A DNA stretch of 64,000 nucleotides, taken from positions 62,001 through 126,000 of the forward strand of contig NZ_JAHGUP010000027.1 in the NCBI RefSeq assembly GCF_001989995.2, read 5' to 3'. The DNA comes from Vibrio anguillarum (GTDB lineage: Bacteria > Pseudomonadota > Gammaproteobacteria > Enterobacterales > Vibrionaceae). Position 1 is the first letter of the stretch. Each line of letters begins with the position of its first letter. A program made the position numbers and the translations under genes. The notes below the pieces were generated by a model. The model was not told where the DNA came from. It searched no databases and saw nothing but the letters and a program-made list of their open reading frames with translations. Of this stretch, positions 1-10,133 are shown one piece after another.

Positions 1-2010
1 AACTGGTGCAGCATCTTCCCAACATGCCGAACCCTTGGATTTTAGATGGTTAACCGCGACGGTAATTTTCTCATTGCCACCTTTAACTTTGAAGGTCGGT
101 GCAAGCGTGTCACGCTGGTAATTTTTACCATCTTCAATCACTTTGCCTTTGTCATCCAACACTTCTGGTGCTTGTTGGCTTGGCATTGGAATTACACGAT
201 TTTCTGTCAACTTCACCACTTTTTCACGATAAATCACTCCTGTGGTGATCACATCCGTGCCAATAGAATCAAGTTCATCGGTCACGCCATCATTATTTGA
301 GTCAATCGCGACAAAACGGTAATGCTTTTTCTTATCCGAGATCTGGCTGTTGATCTGATTGACCAATTGCGCAATCGCCGAACCTGCACCGAAACCGTTA
401 TTCTCAATTTCCATCAAACCGACAATATCAGCATCCAAACGTACAATCGCATTGACGATCTTCGCTTGCTGCAGTTCAAATTCTGCAAGGTTATTAGCAC
501 CACGATTATCACCATGCTGATTTGCATCACCGCCAAACGGCGAGTTGAAATAGTTAAGCACGTTGAATGTGGCAATGCGCAGATCGCCTTCATCGATATC
601 CGGTTTCTCGCTGCGAGGATCATTGCGCACGAAATTCTCTTGGTTGAGCGAATTGGTCACAATCAGACGATATTCGTTGTAACCGTATGAGAGCACACCT
701 TCTAAACCTATGATGCTGTCATCAATGCGGATGTAATCTTCCGTCGAACCATTTTGATCAATATCACTGCGACCAAACTCTGGGTAGTACGGAATTTGGC
801 CATCGGCGGCTTTCGCATCTGATTCAATAAACAAGCGGCGCTGCGCGTTTTCGATGCTCTGCTGTTTGGCTTGCTCAGAGCCCGCAGCGAATAGCTGGTT
901 CGGCTGCATGTTAATACGACCTTGCGCTAACACCATGTTATTGCGACGAGAAGCATAGTCATAACCAAAGGTACGCGTCACACGCATATCCAGCTCTGGG
1001 GTGGTTTTTACCAACATGCCTTCATAACGCTCTAATGTGTGCTCAAAGTTCTCATCGGTGGGCAAAATCTCTATCGCGGTCGCTTGTGGAGCCTCTTGCT
1101 CACCTTGTTTTAGCCATTGGTTGTTTTCGACTTTAAGTTGTGTGAGGTTGTAATATTCCTGTACTTTACCTTTCACACAAACCACATCCCCCGGTTTTAA
1201 ACTTGAGCTTGATTGATCGGTAAAAACAAACAAACCTTCAGAGGTATTTAAGTTGTAATCATCTTCCAACGCTTGCAGATAAAAACCCTTAGTTAACCCT
1301 TTGGTAACGGCACTCACGACACCTTTGACAAAATATTCTTGGTCGGTGATGTAAGGGTAGCCACTAATAAAAGGAGAGGTTTGCCCTTCGCCTTGGATCG
1401 CTTGAATAGAGGTAAAGGTGGGCTCAGATCCTTCTTGAGTACAGGTAAATTCAGCCGGTGGCTCAACGGCATCGAGTGCGCCTAACCCTTCAATATTATC
1501 CTTGCCTAACGCGCTCCACTGCGCAGCTTGATAAGCCGCTGAGGGCGTGAGGCTATCGCTATTACGCACTAAAGTGGTGTCCTTGCCCCAGTTAATGCCG
1601 CCCATCACTCCCAACACATCATGTACGCTACCATCACTGTTTAGCAGCGCCACCGGATCATCACCGTTAAAATTAATCACCGAGCCATCATTTCCATCAC
1701 TCACCGCTTGGATAGCACTATTGGCGCTGGCATGAGAAATCACTAACACATCGTTCGCAGCAATTACTCGCCCAGTCAGGGGCAACTGTGTATCCCAGTT
1801 CCCACCGCCATTGCTTGATTTCGCTAAAATGAAATTGTCTAAACTGACGGATGCATTGCTAGTGTTAGCAATTTCGATGGCCTTATTGAAGCTGCTGCCT
1901 TCTACATACTGAGAAATAATAATCTCAGCTTGAGCTGATACAGCCAATGTGGAGCTTATCGCCGCAGCGAGTAATGTTCGGCCAAAGGGTTTAATTCGTG
2001 TCGATTCCAT
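1..2010 (-). CDS. xds: Extracellular nuclease Xds-like, C-terminus beyond window edge
   Basis: Reading the minus strand from the ATG at 2010 gives an open frame of 670 codons running off the left edge. A signal peptide covers about residues 1-28 (ends AVSAQA). A lamin-tail-like domain follows (EIIISQYVEGSSFNKAIEIAN, about 29-140), then an OB-like segment (FVKGVVSAVTKG...DVVCVKGKV), then an endonuclease/exonuclease/phosphatase domain with RIATFNVLNYF, GLMEIENNG and VNHLKSKGSAC. This order matches the secreted Vibrio nucleases Xds/ExeM, which degrade extracellular DNA outside the cell. The family is about 870 residues long, so roughly 200 residues are missing. The gene is transcribed alone, away from the trpS block. 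Family assignment is secure; Xds rather than a paralogue is inferred from gene order. Confidence 0.88.
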   Translation of the reverse strand, partial: MESTRIKPFGRTLLAAAISSTLAVSAQAEIIISQYVEGSSFNKAIEIANTSNASVSLDNFILAKSSNGGGNWDTQLPLTGRVIAANDVLVISHASANSAIQAVSDGNDGSVINFNGDDPVALLNSDGSVHDVLGVMGGINWGKDTTLVRNSDSLTPSAAYQAAQWSALGKDNIEGLGALDAVEPPAEFTCTQEGSEPTFTSIQAIQGEGQTSPFISGYPYITDQEYFVKGVVSAVTKGLTKGFYLQALEDDYNLNTSEGLFVFTDQSSSSLKPGDVVCVKGKVQEYYNLTQLKVENNQWLKQGEQEAPQATAIEILPTDENFEHTLERYEGMLVKTTPELDMRVTRTFGYDYASRRNNMVLAQGRINMQPNQLFAAGSEQAKQQSIENAQRRLFIESDAKAADGQIPYYPEFGRSDIDQNGSTEDYIRIDDSIIGLEGVLSYGYNEYRLIVTNSLNQENFVRNDPRSEKPDIDEGDLRIATFNVLNYFNSPFGGDANQHGDNRGANNLAEFELQQAKIVNAIVRLDADIVGLMEIENNGFGAGSAIAQLVNQINSQISDKKKHYRFVAIDSNNDGVTDELDSIGTDVITTGVIYREKVVKLTENRVIPMPSQQAPEVLDDKGKVIEDGKNYQRDTLAPTFKVKGGNEKITVAVNHLKSKGSACWEDAAPV

Positions 2011-2316
2011 TGTTCACCTCTTTCCCTGCTCTGTAACCGAAGTGGTAAGCAAGGTGTTGTAAATCACGTTTATAAAGGGGATTGGTTCCATTTGCGCGTA
2101 CAGTGTTGTGTTTTTAAATGAAAGATAAAAACATTCACCATTCATATCGAGATCAACATCGCATAGCTAGAGCAAATACTTGAACTAAGCGCAAACTTTC
2201 AACAAAGAAGGTAAAGGGGGTTTTCGACAGTTATATTGCAGTGAGGTGAAAAGTCTTATTTTTCTAAAAAGAAAAGCAAACAAGGTGCTCCATACACGAC
2301 AAACACCTTAGTTTGA
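2011..2316. other. Intergenic region upstream of xds
   Basis: About 300 bases without a gene lie between the xds start and the stop of the solute-binding protein gene. The stretch is AT-rich and should contain the xds promoter on the minus strand. At its right end is the hairpin described at 2277-2315. I see no small ORF with a ribosome binding site and no recognisable operator. Confidence 0.6.
2277..2315 (-). terminator. Probable intrinsic terminator of the solute-binding protein gene
   Basis: The arms CAAACAAGGTG and CACCTTAGTTTG pair with small bulges around a loop of about 16 bases. On the minus strand the hairpin is followed by a T-rich tract. It lies just after the stop codon at 2317. 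Confidence 0.5.
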
Positions 2317-3081
2317 TTATTGTGGCTGGCTAAAAGAGAGGTAGCGATCAAAGACCGCCTGCGCGCGACCAGTTTGCTGCGCATCGAGAAAATAGTCATT
2401 AAGCTGATTTAACAGCGGCATCGAATTTTCTAAGCTACGGCGAACTTGCACGTGGTACGGCTTGTTTCTAGCGAGAAAATGATGAACGATTGGCCGATCA
2501 ATTTTATATAGACCCAACTGAATTCCACCATAAATGGGTTCAATTTCACTCACAAACCAATCACACCGCTCTTTTTGCAGCATATTCAGCGCTTGCTGTA
2601 CGGAATTTAAATAGAGAGAGGGTTCTCTAGACAGTGCAAAATTCTCATAATTAAAGCCATTAACTCCGCATAATACGCCATCAACGGATGGGTCTTTTAA
2701 ATCTTCATGGTTGTCTGGCAGCGTAAAATAACCGAGTTGGATCGTATAAAGCGGGACCGAAAAATAGCTGTACTCAGCCCTTTCTGCGCGATAACTTGCA
2801 TCCCATGTCAAATCGCAGCGACCGCGCTCTTGCGTCAGTTCATGTTGGACTCGCGCCCAAGGCATAAAATAAAACTGGTAATCGATGTTGTGAGATTTTA
2901 ATGCGTCCAACACCAGCGTTGTGGCTGAGCCAGTCAAGGAATCGGCTTTTTCTTGATACGAGCTCCCCTGCCAATAGGTGAACGGGGGCCAAACATTCAC
3001 ATCACCAACACAAATACGAACTGGCTCTGCGGCGGCGGCACTACAGATGAACATCAATCCTAATAACAGCAGTCGTCTCAT
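2317..3081 (-). CDS. Periplasmic amino-acid-type solute-binding protein (SBP_bac_3-like)
   Basis: This 254-residue protein has a signal peptide (RRLLLLGLMFICSAAAA, cleavage near residue 19). The remainder has the bilobed fold signature of extracellular solute-binding family 3: VNVWPPFTYW near the mature N-terminus, then CDLTWDASYRAERAEYSYFS and QALNMLQKERCDWFVSE. It lacks neighbouring ABC permease or ATPase genes, so it may be a sensor-type or orphan binding protein rather than part of a transporter. The frame can be extended to an upstream TTG, but the ATG at 3081 gives a normal signal peptide. The ligand cannot be read from the sequence. Confidence 0.75.
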   Translation of the reverse strand: MRRLLLLGLMFICSAAAAEPVRICVGDVNVWPPFTYWQGSSYQEKADSLTGSATTLVLDALKSHNIDYQFYFMPWARVQHELTQERGRCDLTWDASYRAERAEYSYFSVPLYTIQLGYFTLPDNHEDLKDPSVDGVLCGVNGFNYENFALSREPSLYLNSVQQALNMLQKERCDWFVSEIEPIYGGIQLGLYKIDRPIVHHFLARNKPYHVQVRRSLENSMPLLNQLNDYFLDAQQTGRAQAVFDRYLSFSQPQ

Positions 3082-3236
3082 GTTCAAAACTCATCATCAT
3101 GGTTATGATTTAAAGTGTAGACCTAAGCCTACAATACAAAGAGAAAGATCAAATTTTATTAAGCAGAAGTAAAAAATAAAGCCAGGAAAACCTAGCTTTA
3201 TTTAATGCGAAAAGAGTTAGATTGTCGCAGGAAAAA

Positions 3237-4253
3237 CTAAGGACGCTCGACAAACCCTACCGCTTTAAATGCTTTTTTCAAAGTGATCGCAGCGCGAGCC
3301 GAGGCTTTTTCTGCACCCGCTTTCATTACTGAATCAAGATACGCGCGATCTTCTCGAATGCGCGCGTATTCAGCTTGAACAGGCTCCAGCATGGCAACCA
3401 GCGCTTCGCCAACATCTTTCTTGAAAGGGCCGTACATCTCAACACCTTGATATTGCGCTTCAATCTCAGCAAAGCTTTTGCCTGTCGCCGCAGAGTACAA
3501 ACTCATCAAGTTGGAGATGCCCGCTTTGTTTTCGGTATCAAAAGCGATGCGTGGTGGCGTTTCAGTATCTGTCTGAGCCTTATTGACCTTCTTGATAATC
3601 GACTTTGGATCTTCCAGCAAAGTGATGACATTCTTACGGTTATCATCTGACTTAGACATCTTTTTCGTCGCATCTTGCAGGCTCATTACTCGCGCGTTCA
3701 CTTGAGGAATGTAAGGCTCTGGAATGGTAAAGATCGGCTTTTCAGGACTATAGATGTTGTTAAAACGAGTCGCGATATCTCGCGCAAGCTCTAAGTGCTG
3801 CTTTTGGTCACTGCCCACGGGTACTTGGTGCGCGCCATAAAGTAGAATATCGGCCGCCATCAACACCGGATAACCGAATAAGCCCGCATTCACATCGTTC
3901 GCATAACGTGCTGATTTGTCTTTGAACTGAGTCATGCGGCTCAATTCACCCATCTGCGTGTAGCAGTTGAGAAGCCAACCCAATTGAGCATGCTCTGGTA
4001 CGTGTGACTGAACAAATAGCGTGCTCTTTTTAGGGTCAACACCAACTGCAAGACAGATTGACAATGCATCTAACGTGGCTTCATGCAGTGCTTTCGGATC
4101 TTGACGAACCGTGATCGCATGCAGGTCAACCACGCAGTATTGACAATCATAGTCATCTTGCATCTGTTGCCATTGACGTAGAGCACCCAAATAGTTACCG
4201 ATACTTAGTTCACCTGACGGTTGAACACCACTCAATACAATGGGTTTGCTCAT
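3237..4253 (-). CDS. trpS: Tryptophan--tRNA ligase
   Basis: This cytoplasmic class I aminoacyl-tRNA synthetase charges tRNA-Trp. The protein is 338 residues, the usual length for bacterial TrpS. The nucleotide-binding HIGH-type motif is [12 protein letters not shown] near residue 11, and the KMSKS loop is [11 protein letters not shown] near 195. The longer open frame would add 23 unrelated residues. The ATG at 4253 is preceded by AAGGAA at good spacing and begins with the family-typical [13 protein letters not shown], so I chose it. It is downstream of gph on the same strand, but a strong terminator-like hairpin separates them. Confidence 0.96.
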   Translation of the reverse strand: MSKPIVLSGVQPSGELSIGNYLGALRQWQQMQDDYDCQYCVVDLHAITVRQDPKALHEATLDALSICLAVGVDPKKSTLFVQSHVPEHAQLGWLLNCYTQMGELSRMTQFKDKSARYANDVNAGLFGYPVLMAADILLYGAHQVPVGSDQKQHLELARDIATRFNNIYSPEKPIFTIPEPYIPQVNARVMSLQDATKKMSKSDDNRKNVITLLEDPKSIIKKVNKAQTDTETPPRIAFDTENKAGISNLMSLYSAATGKSFAEIEAQYQGVEMYGPFKKDVGEALVAMLEPVQAEYARIREDRAYLDSVMKAGAEKASARAAITLKKAFKAVGFVERP

Positions 4254-4304
4254 AGGGATGATTTCCTTGCTACTTAAAATGAGATAAGACTGAAAATGTC
4301 TGTG

Positions 4305-4359
4305 AAAAAAAACCGCGCTCATTCGCTAAGTGATACTTGATTTAGCGATAACGCGGTTT
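4305..4359 (-). terminator. Two-tier hairpin with T-run between gph and trpS
   Basis: On the minus strand an outer stem AACCGCG/CGCGGTT encloses an inner stem TCGCTAA/TTAGCGA and ends in eight T. It sits after gph and before the trpS ribosome binding site. It can terminate the rpe-gph transcript or act as an attenuator for trpS. No tryptophan-rich leader peptide was found upstream. Confidence 0.75.
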
Positions 4360-4408
4360 ATGCAGTGTACTCATTGACGAGTATTTTACTAGCGCATTGT
4401 GTGAACTT

Positions 4409-5095
4409 TTATGCTGAAACTCGCAACACATCAAGCAATTGGTCGATACAGTCCGCCACGTAATCAGGGTTGGAAGCTGAAATGGGCTCACCGTGATTGT
4501 AGCCATAAGTCAAACCAAACGAATAACAACCCGCATTTTTAGCCGCTAAAATATCGTTTTTCGAATCCCCAACCATCAACATTTCCTTGGCCGTTAGTTG
4601 ATGTTTATCCAATAGCCAGTTAAGCGCCATTGGATCAGGTTTTTTGATCGGGAAGGTATCACCACCAATCACATCACTAAAAAAGTGCTCAATACCATGT
4701 TGTACCAATACGTCAGGTACAAACTTAGACGGTTTATTGGTCACCAAAGCTAATGTGAATCCAGCACTGTGTAGCTGCGCTAAGGTTTCTTTCACTTGGG
4801 GATATAAATGGCTCAGTTTATGGCCCGTTTGGGCATAAAATTCATCAAAACGCTCACGAGCGGTGGCTTTGATCTCATCGCTAAGATCAGGGTTGATGGT
4901 TAAACTTTGGCTAAGTGAGCGAGCGATCAGCACATCTGCACCATTGCCGACGTAATCACGCACTTGCATTTCTGATACTGATGAATAGCCTAACGATTGT
5001 ACCGCTTGGTCGGCGGCTACAGCTAAATCTGGCACGCTGTCGAGCAAGGTACCATCGAGATCAAAGGCGATTAATTTAATTGAGCTTAAAGACAT
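4409..5095 (-). CDS. gph: Phosphoglycolate phosphatase
   Basis: This HAD-superfamily hydrolase dephosphorylates 2-phosphoglycolate, a salvage step for DNA-repair-derived glycolate. It has 228 residues from the ATG at 5095, which is preceded by GGAAG five bases upstream; the longer frame adds ten residues without such a site. HAD motif I is AFDLDGTLLDS near residue 12, motif II is VTNKPSKF, and motifs III/IV include KPDP and MVGDSKNDI. It is placed directly after rpe, as in other gamma-proteobacteria where dam, rpe, gph and trpS are adjacent. Confidence 0.93.
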   Translation of the reverse strand: MSLSSIKLIAFDLDGTLLDSVPDLAVAADQAVQSLGYSSVSEMQVRDYVGNGADVLIARSLSQSLTINPDLSDEIKATARERFDEFYAQTGHKLSHLYPQVKETLAQLHSAGFTLALVTNKPSKFVPDVLVQHGIEHFFSDVIGGDTFPIKKPDPMALNWLLDKHQLTAKEMLMVGDSKNDILAAKNAGCYSFGLTYGYNHGEPISASNPDYVADCIDQLLDVLRVSA

Positions 5096-5190
5096 CTTAA
5101 CTTCCGAATAATAGACAAGGGGCACAAAGCCCCTTGTTGCGTTATAAGTATGTTGCGTAGTGATTATTGAGGTGTAGTCAGTATTATGAC

Positions 5191-5865
5191 TTAGCGCGCC
5201 ACTTTGGCTAATTCTGCGCGCATCTCATCAATCACCGTTTGGTAATTAGGTTGACCAAAAATAGCCGAGCCTGCGACAAACATATCTGCGCCCGCTTGCG
5301 CAATTTCACGAATGTTATCGACTTTGACCCCACCATCAATCTCAAGGCGGATATGACGACCCGATTGCTCAATCAATTGACGCACCGCGCGCAGTTTATC
5401 CAACGTATGCGGAATAAAAGATTGACCACCAAAACCAGGGTTAACCGACATCAGCAAAATGAGGTCCACTTTATCCATAATAAATTCGAGATGCGCAAGT
5501 GGCGTAGCTGGGTTGAGCACTACACCCGCTTGGCATCCGTGCTCTTTGATCAATTGCAATGTGCGATCAACGTGATCAGAAGCTTCCACATGAAAAGTGA
5601 TCATCGAAGCCCCTGCTTTGGCAAAATCAGGAATGATGCGATCAACCGGTTTAACCATCAGGTGGACATCAATCGGTGCCGTAACACCATAGTCACGCAG
5701 CGCCTTACAAATCGGAGCACCAAAGGTCAAGTTGGGAACGTAGTGGTTATCCATTACATCAAAATGGACAACGTCTGCCCCAGCGGCAAGCACTTTCTCA
5801 ACATCTTCGCCAAGACGAGCAAAATCTGCTGAGAGTATAGATGGGGCAATTAGGAAATCTTTCAT
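5191..5865 (-). CDS. rpe: Ribulose-phosphate 3-epimerase
   Basis: It interconverts ribulose 5-phosphate and xylulose 5-phosphate in the pentose phosphate pathway. The 224-residue TIM-barrel protein begins [17 protein letters not shown]. It shows the metal and catalytic motifs [16 protein letters not shown] (near residue 35), [18 protein letters not shown] (about 140) and EIDGGV (about 176). A strong ribosome site (AGAGGTCAGG) precedes the ATG. It lies between dam and gph in the conserved aroKB-damX-dam-rpe-gph-trpS order. Confidence 0.96.
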   Translation of the reverse strand: MKDFLIAPSILSADFARLGEDVEKVLAAGADVVHFDVMDNHYVPNLTFGAPICKALRDYGVTAPIDVHLMVKPVDRIIPDFAKAGASMITFHVEASDHVDRTLQLIKEHGCQAGVVLNPATPLAHLEFIMDKVDLILLMSVNPGFGGQSFIPHTLDKLRAVRQLIEQSGRHIRLEIDGGVKVDNIREIAQAGADMFVAGSAIFGQPNYQTVIDEMRAELAKVAR

Positions 5866-5977
5866 ACCTGACCTCTTAGGCTAGTGGGCGCAAATGCGTG
5901 ATGAGCAAAATTCGCCCGCAATTCTACCTAAGCTGGCCAAGATATCCTAGCGCGACACCCGATTTAACTGCGAAATG

Positions 5978-6808
5978 TTAACCTTCGCATTCCGCTGTAT
6001 TGAACAGTGCCAACAACTCATCTACTTTGTTGCGCCCTGCTCCATTACGGCTAATGGTGCGCTTAACCTTGACCACGTTAAGTTCTGCACCATGATATAA
6101 ACGGCGCGTTAACTTAGTGTCATGATTGGAAATCAGTACCGGTATGCCACGATCATTGGCGGCTTTTTCGGCGACATCGGCCAATGAGGCTTGATCATCC
6201 AATGAAAAGCCATTACCAGAATAAGAAGTAAAATTGGCGGTGGTAGAGAGTGGCGCGTATGGCGGATCGCAATAGACAACACAGCCCTTGCGAGCACGAC
6301 GAAACGTCTCTTCGTATCCTTCGCAAATAAAGGTCGCTTTCTTGGCTTTCTCGGCAAAAAACTCCAATTCTGCTTGCGGGAAATAAGGCTTTTTGTAGGA
6401 ACCAAAAGGCACATTGAAACCGCCTTTTTTGTTGTAGCGACATAAACCATTAAAACCAAAACGGTTCATGTATAAAAACGCCAACGAACGATACAGTACA
6501 TCATCGGTTTTATTGAACTCTTTGCGAATATCGAGATACGCTTCTTTACGGTTGTTATCGGCCGTGAACCAACGCTTAGATTCGGTGATGTACAGTTCAG
6601 GTTGATCTTTGATCAGGTTGTACAAGTTGATGAGATCAGGATTGATATCGGCCAACAAATACTGTTCAAAATCAGTATTGAGGAACACAGAGCCAGCACC
6701 AACAAAGGGTTCAACCAGTTTACGCGCTGGTGGCAGGTGACGTTGAATCTCTTCGACTAGGCCATACTTACCACCAGCCCATTTAAGAAAGGCACGCTGC
6801 TTCTTCAT
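5978..6808 (-). CDS. dam: DNA adenine methylase (GATC)
   Basis: This 276-residue N6-adenine methyltransferase modifies GATC sites for mismatch repair strand choice and replication control. In Vibrio it is needed for replication initiation of the second chromosome. It has the AdoMet-binding FLKWAGGKYGL motif at residues 7-17 and the catalytic DPPYAPL motif near 180, in the Dam order (alpha class). PFVGAGSVFLN near 34 and SNHDT near 228 are also family signatures. No restriction enzyme gene is adjacent, consistent with the housekeeping orphan methylase. It is downstream of damX with a short gap. Confidence 0.96.
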   Translation of the reverse strand: MKKQRAFLKWAGGKYGLVEEIQRHLPPARKLVEPFVGAGSVFLNTDFEQYLLADINPDLINLYNLIKDQPELYITESKRWFTADNNRKEAYLDIRKEFNKTDDVLYRSLAFLYMNRFGFNGLCRYNKKGGFNVPFGSYKKPYFPQAELEFFAEKAKKATFICEGYEETFRRARKGCVVYCDPPYAPLSTTANFTSYSGNGFSLDDQASLADVAEKAANDRGIPVLISNHDTKLTRRLYHGAELNVVKVKRTISRNGAGRNKVDELLALFNTAECEG

Positions 6809-6877
6809 TTACTGCTCTATCTTTCAACCACGAAATAAGGCTGCGGAATGTAACATATTTTTGCGTCAAGCTCAGCG

Positions 6878-8371
6878 TTATTTCGCACGATCAATCTCTC
6901 GCTGTACTTGGCTGAGCGATTTGGCCCAAGGGCCTTGCAATTGCAACGCTTTCGGTAAGGTTTCAACGGCATCACGCGCAAACTGGATGGTTGGATAATT
7001 ACCATAAGTGATGATGTACCACTCCACATCATTGCGTGCTGTCGGATAAATACGCACCTTTTCTTGCAGCGCGTAGGTGTTAATAAAGTTTTGTGCTTCA
7101 GCAAGCGAACTGACTGCCGCTAATTGCAAAGTATAACTGCGTGGCGAGAAGGCTTTGAGTTCTTCTCTCGCAAAGGAGAAGGTGATTTTCGTTGGCGCAG
7201 TGGCAGTCTCACTTACTGGCACAGTTTGCGCCGTGCGGTTTTGTGCATCAGCAAGTGCATTATTAATCACTGACGTATCGGCTTTGGTCGAATTGCCTTC
7301 CAAAAGCGCATCCACAACATCAGACTCAATCACCACTCGTTGCTGATCGCTGTCAATTATGCCCACGCTCTCTGAATTCTCCATCACATCGGGTGGTAAC
7401 GAACTGGAATCATCTTCAGCATCTAAATAACTCGGGTCACTTTTCGCAAGCAGCTTCCCATTATTGGTGGCGTCAGTTGCTGAATCATCGTTAAGCGTAT
7501 TGACTGTTGGTGCAGCAGCATCCCCGAGCGTCGGAATCACCGTCTGCTCGAGTGTGCCTGTAATTTGCGACGCTTGCTCATCGGGTGAGGGCTGGGTAAA
7601 TAGCCACCAGTAACCACCACCGATGATGAGCAGAAGCAGTAAAACCAAGGCAGCGATCTGCACAGGAGAACCGATAATCGAACGGATGATGATCCTTTTT
7701 TCCATTTTCTGCTCTCCTAATGCCATGATTTCCCCAGGCACGCGTTTCACCTTTTTGTAAGCGTTGCGTACGCGGCGCTCCATCTCATCGGGTACATAAC
7801 GCATGACCAGATTTTCAAAAAAGCGATCCGCTTCTTCATTGCTTAGGGCTTCAATCTCAAGCTCTACGGGTTTATGCTCTTGTCCGTAGCTTAAACGAGT
7901 CAGCAAAGCATCAAGGCTATTAGCTTGTGCAAATAATACGACATTGATGGTCCACAATGGATTGGCTTGTGCTTCTAACACCAGCATCCATAGCTCAGAC
8001 ACTAAGGTTTCGGAGAGTAGATGAGCGTCATCGACAACAATCACCACATCACAACCGCCACCATCTAGCAGACGAGCTAAGCTGTCAGAAAGTGTATCAT
8101 GAGGATTAAATAACGGGCCTGAAACGATTTGGGTAAGAATGGTCGCTCGACGCTGCTGGTCATCTTGATTGGGATGACACAGCAACAGCGATTGGTTTTT
8201 ATCTTCGGCCCACGCTTCTAAATAACGCTGCGCTAACCAAGATTTACCAAAACCTAATCCACCACCAACGGTAATGACATTTGAGCCAAAATTGGTCAAT
8301 AATTGCAAACGCTCAAGTAGCTCGACTTGCGAATCTAATTCCAATATACGTAATTCATTCGCCAAACTCAT
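6878..8371 (-). CDS. damX: DamX: cell-division SPOR-domain membrane protein
   Basis: A 497-residue inner-membrane protein. The N-terminal part (about 1-230) is an AAA-type ATPase with the Walker A motif GGGLGFGKSW near residue 37 and a VVIVVDDAHL Walker B. A transmembrane segment (IAALVLLLLLIIGGGYWWLF) is at about 239-258. An acidic low-complexity periplasmic linker follows, then a SPOR domain in the last 80 residues (SYTLQLAAVSSLAEAQNFI). SPOR domains bind denuded peptidoglycan at the septum. E. coli DamX lacks strong ATPase residues, so the clear Walker motifs here are worth noting. It lies between aroB and dam. Confidence 0.9.
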   Translation of the reverse strand: MSLANELRILELDSQVELLERLQLLTNFGSNVITVGGGLGFGKSWLAQRYLEAWAEDKNQSLLLCHPNQDDQQRRATILTQIVSGPLFNPHDTLSDSLARLLDGGGCDVVIVVDDAHLLSETLVSELWMLVLEAQANPLWTINVVLFAQANSLDALLTRLSYGQEHKPVELEIEALSNEEADRFFENLVMRYVPDEMERRVRNAYKKVKRVPGEIMALGEQKMEKRIIIRSIIGSPVQIAALVLLLLLIIGGGYWWLFTQPSPDEQASQITGTLEQTVIPTLGDAAAPTVNTLNDDSATDATNNGKLLAKSDPSYLDAEDDSSSLPPDVMENSESVGIIDSDQQRVVIESDVVDALLEGNSTKADTSVINNALADAQNRTAQTVPVSETATAPTKITFSFAREELKAFSPRSYTLQLAAVSSLAEAQNFINTYALQEKVRIYPTARNDVEWYIITYGNYPTIQFARDAVETLPKALQLQGPWAKSLSQVQREIDRAK

Positions 8372-8419
8372 TAGGCCGTCCTACTGACAGACAACTGTCA
8401 AATTAGTATCAATGAAGAT

Positions 8420-9508
8420 TTACAGGGTGCGGCAGAAGTCAATCGCTTGTTCAATGACCGCTTCGGGTACACCTTTCACTACTTGTGATGTACCAATACT
8501 GGTTGGTAGCACCAAACGTAGTTCGCCTGAAAGCACTTTTTTATCACGCATCATGTGTTGCATAAAGTCAGAAAACGACATGCTTTCGGGCGTATGAATC
8601 GGTAAATTTGCTCTTTTGAGTATAGAAACAATCCGCTCAACTTGCTGATCGTTAATTAAACCTTGTAACTGCGCCGTTTTAGCGGCCATCACAGTTCCGG
8701 CAGAAACCGCTTCACCGTGTAGCCAATTACCATACCCGAGCTGCGCTTCAATCGCATGACCAAATGTATGACCTAGGTTCAACAACGCGCGAATTCCCGA
8801 CTCTTTTTCATCTTGAGCGACCACATCGGCTTTAATTTGACAGCAGCGAGCGATGGCATAACTTAGCGCTTGCTCATCTAAGGCATAGAGTTTATCGAGA
8901 TTCTCTTCCAACCAGATAAAGAAATCATGATCGTAAATGATGCCATATTTGATCACTTCCGCCATACCAGCAGCAAATTCTCGCGCTGGTAAAGTCGCCA
9001 AACATTCAGTATCAATGATGACGGCTTTCGGCTGATAAAATGCACCAATCATGTTTTTACCTAAAGCATGATTGACAGCGGTTTTACCGCCAACGGAGGA
9101 GTCCACTTGCGAAAGCAGCGTGGTCGGTATTTGGATAAAATCGACTCCGCGCTGATAACAGGCTGCGGCGAATCCAACTAAATCACCAATCACGCCACCA
9201 CCTAAAGCGATGATCACCACATCACGGCTGTAATTACCTTCCAGCAGGTAACTCATCACCGTATTAAATGTATCTAAAGTTTTGTACTGCTCGCCATCTG
9301 GCAGTTCAAGCAAGGAGACGTTACAAGCATGCGGTGCAAGAAGGGCGAAGATTTTATCCGCGTACAAAGGCGCGACCGTCACATTACTGATGACAACGAC
9401 TTTTTGTTTGGCCGATAAAAAAGAAAGGAGGGCCGGATCATTAAATAATCCGGCGCCAATTGAGATTGGGTAGCTACGCTCATCTAAACTGACCGTAATC
9501 CGTTCCAT
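8420..9508 (-). CDS. aroB: 3-dehydroquinate synthase
   Basis: It converts DAHP to 3-dehydroquinate, the second step of the shikimate pathway, using NAD and a metal ion. The 362-residue protein has [19 protein letters not shown] near residue 105, [20 protein letters not shown] near 130 and the metal ligands in GHTFGHAIE and HGEAV. The ATG at 9508 has GGAG eight bases upstream; an in-frame GTG three codons earlier is less likely. It follows aroK by 24 bases, so the two consecutive or near-consecutive shikimate genes form one transcription unit with damX. Confidence 0.96.
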   Translation of the reverse strand: MERITVSLDERSYPISIGAGLFNDPALLSFLSAKQKVVVISNVTVAPLYADKIFALLAPHACNVSLLELPDGEQYKTLDTFNTVMSYLLEGNYSRDVVIIALGGGVIGDLVGFAAACYQRGVDFIQIPTTLLSQVDSSVGGKTAVNHALGKNMIGAFYQPKAVIIDTECLATLPAREFAAGMAEVIKYGIIYDHDFFIWLEENLDKLYALDEQALSYAIARCCQIKADVVAQDEKESGIRALLNLGHTFGHAIEAQLGYGNWLHGEAVSAGTVMAAKTAQLQGLINDQQVERIVSILKRANLPIHTPESMSFSDFMQHMMRDKKVLSGELRLVLPTSIGTSQVVKGVPEAVIEQAIDFCRTL

Positions 9509-9532
9509 GGTTTGCACTCCAAAATAAAGAAC

Positions 9533-10054
9533 TTAGGAATGTTCTTCTAGCATTTTTACGATCTCGTTGGCTACCACTTTTGCACCTTGATCGTCAGTAC
9601 GAACCGTAAAATCAGCGATCTCAGCGTAAAGATCGTTACGTTCATCAGCCAAACATTCTAAGACTTCACGTGGATTGTCTGTTTGAAGCAATGGCCGTTT
9701 TTTGTCACGGTTCGTGCGTGCAAGTTGTTTTTCAATCGTCGTTTCAAGGTAGACCACAATACCACGAGCAGATAAACGATTACGGTTTTCTTTACTCTTA
9801 ACAGAACCACCGCCTGTTGCGAGTACAATACCTTGTTTCTCGGTTAGGTCATTAATTACAGCTTCCTCACGTTTACGGAAGCCCTCTTCACCTTCGACGT
9901 CAAATACCCATGCGATATCTGCGCCTGTACGCTCTTCAATGACTGTATCTGAGTCTAAAAACTCCATATGCAGTTGTTGAGCAAGATGTCTACCAATTGT
10001 ACTTTTGCCGGCGCCCATTGGGCCAACAAGGAAAATATTGCGTTTCTCAGCCAT
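9533..10054 (-). CDS. aroK: Shikimate kinase
   Basis: It phosphorylates shikimate to shikimate 3-phosphate with ATP. At 173 residues it has the expected size. The P-loop [11 protein letters not shown] spans about residues 11-21. The shikimate-binding [11 protein letters not shown] and ATGGGSV motifs follow, and the lid contains RDKKRPLL. It is the first gene of the aroK-aroB-damX-dam block. The upstream 186 bases separate it from pilQ and contain the long inverted repeat noted at 10134-10196. Confidence 0.95.
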   Translation of the reverse strand: MAEKRNIFLVGPMGAGKSTIGRHLAQQLHMEFLDSDTVIEERTGADIAWVFDVEGEEGFRKREEAVINDLTEKQGIVLATGGGSVKSKENRNRLSARGIVVYLETTIEKQLARTNRDKKRPLLQTDNPREVLECLADERNDLYAEIADFTVRTDDQGAKVVANEIVKMLEEHS

Positions 10055-10133
10055 GTTTAGCAGTAATTTACAACGTTAATTCAATGACATCGCCACAAGA
10101 TTAGCCAGTATAATACTGACCGTTAAGACGCTC

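Noticed and set aside
46..690. Plus-strand open frames over xds
   Set aside because: They are antisense to the long, clearly homologous Xds frame and show no domain or ribosome site.
5115..5137. ACAAGGGGC/GCCCCTTGT hairpin between rpe and gph
   Set aside because: Good stem but no T-run on either strand and close to the gph ribosome site; not called as a terminator.
5239..5832. 197-codon plus-strand frame antisense to rpe
   Set aside because: Shadow of the conserved rpe coding sequence; composition and residues are unlike a real protein.
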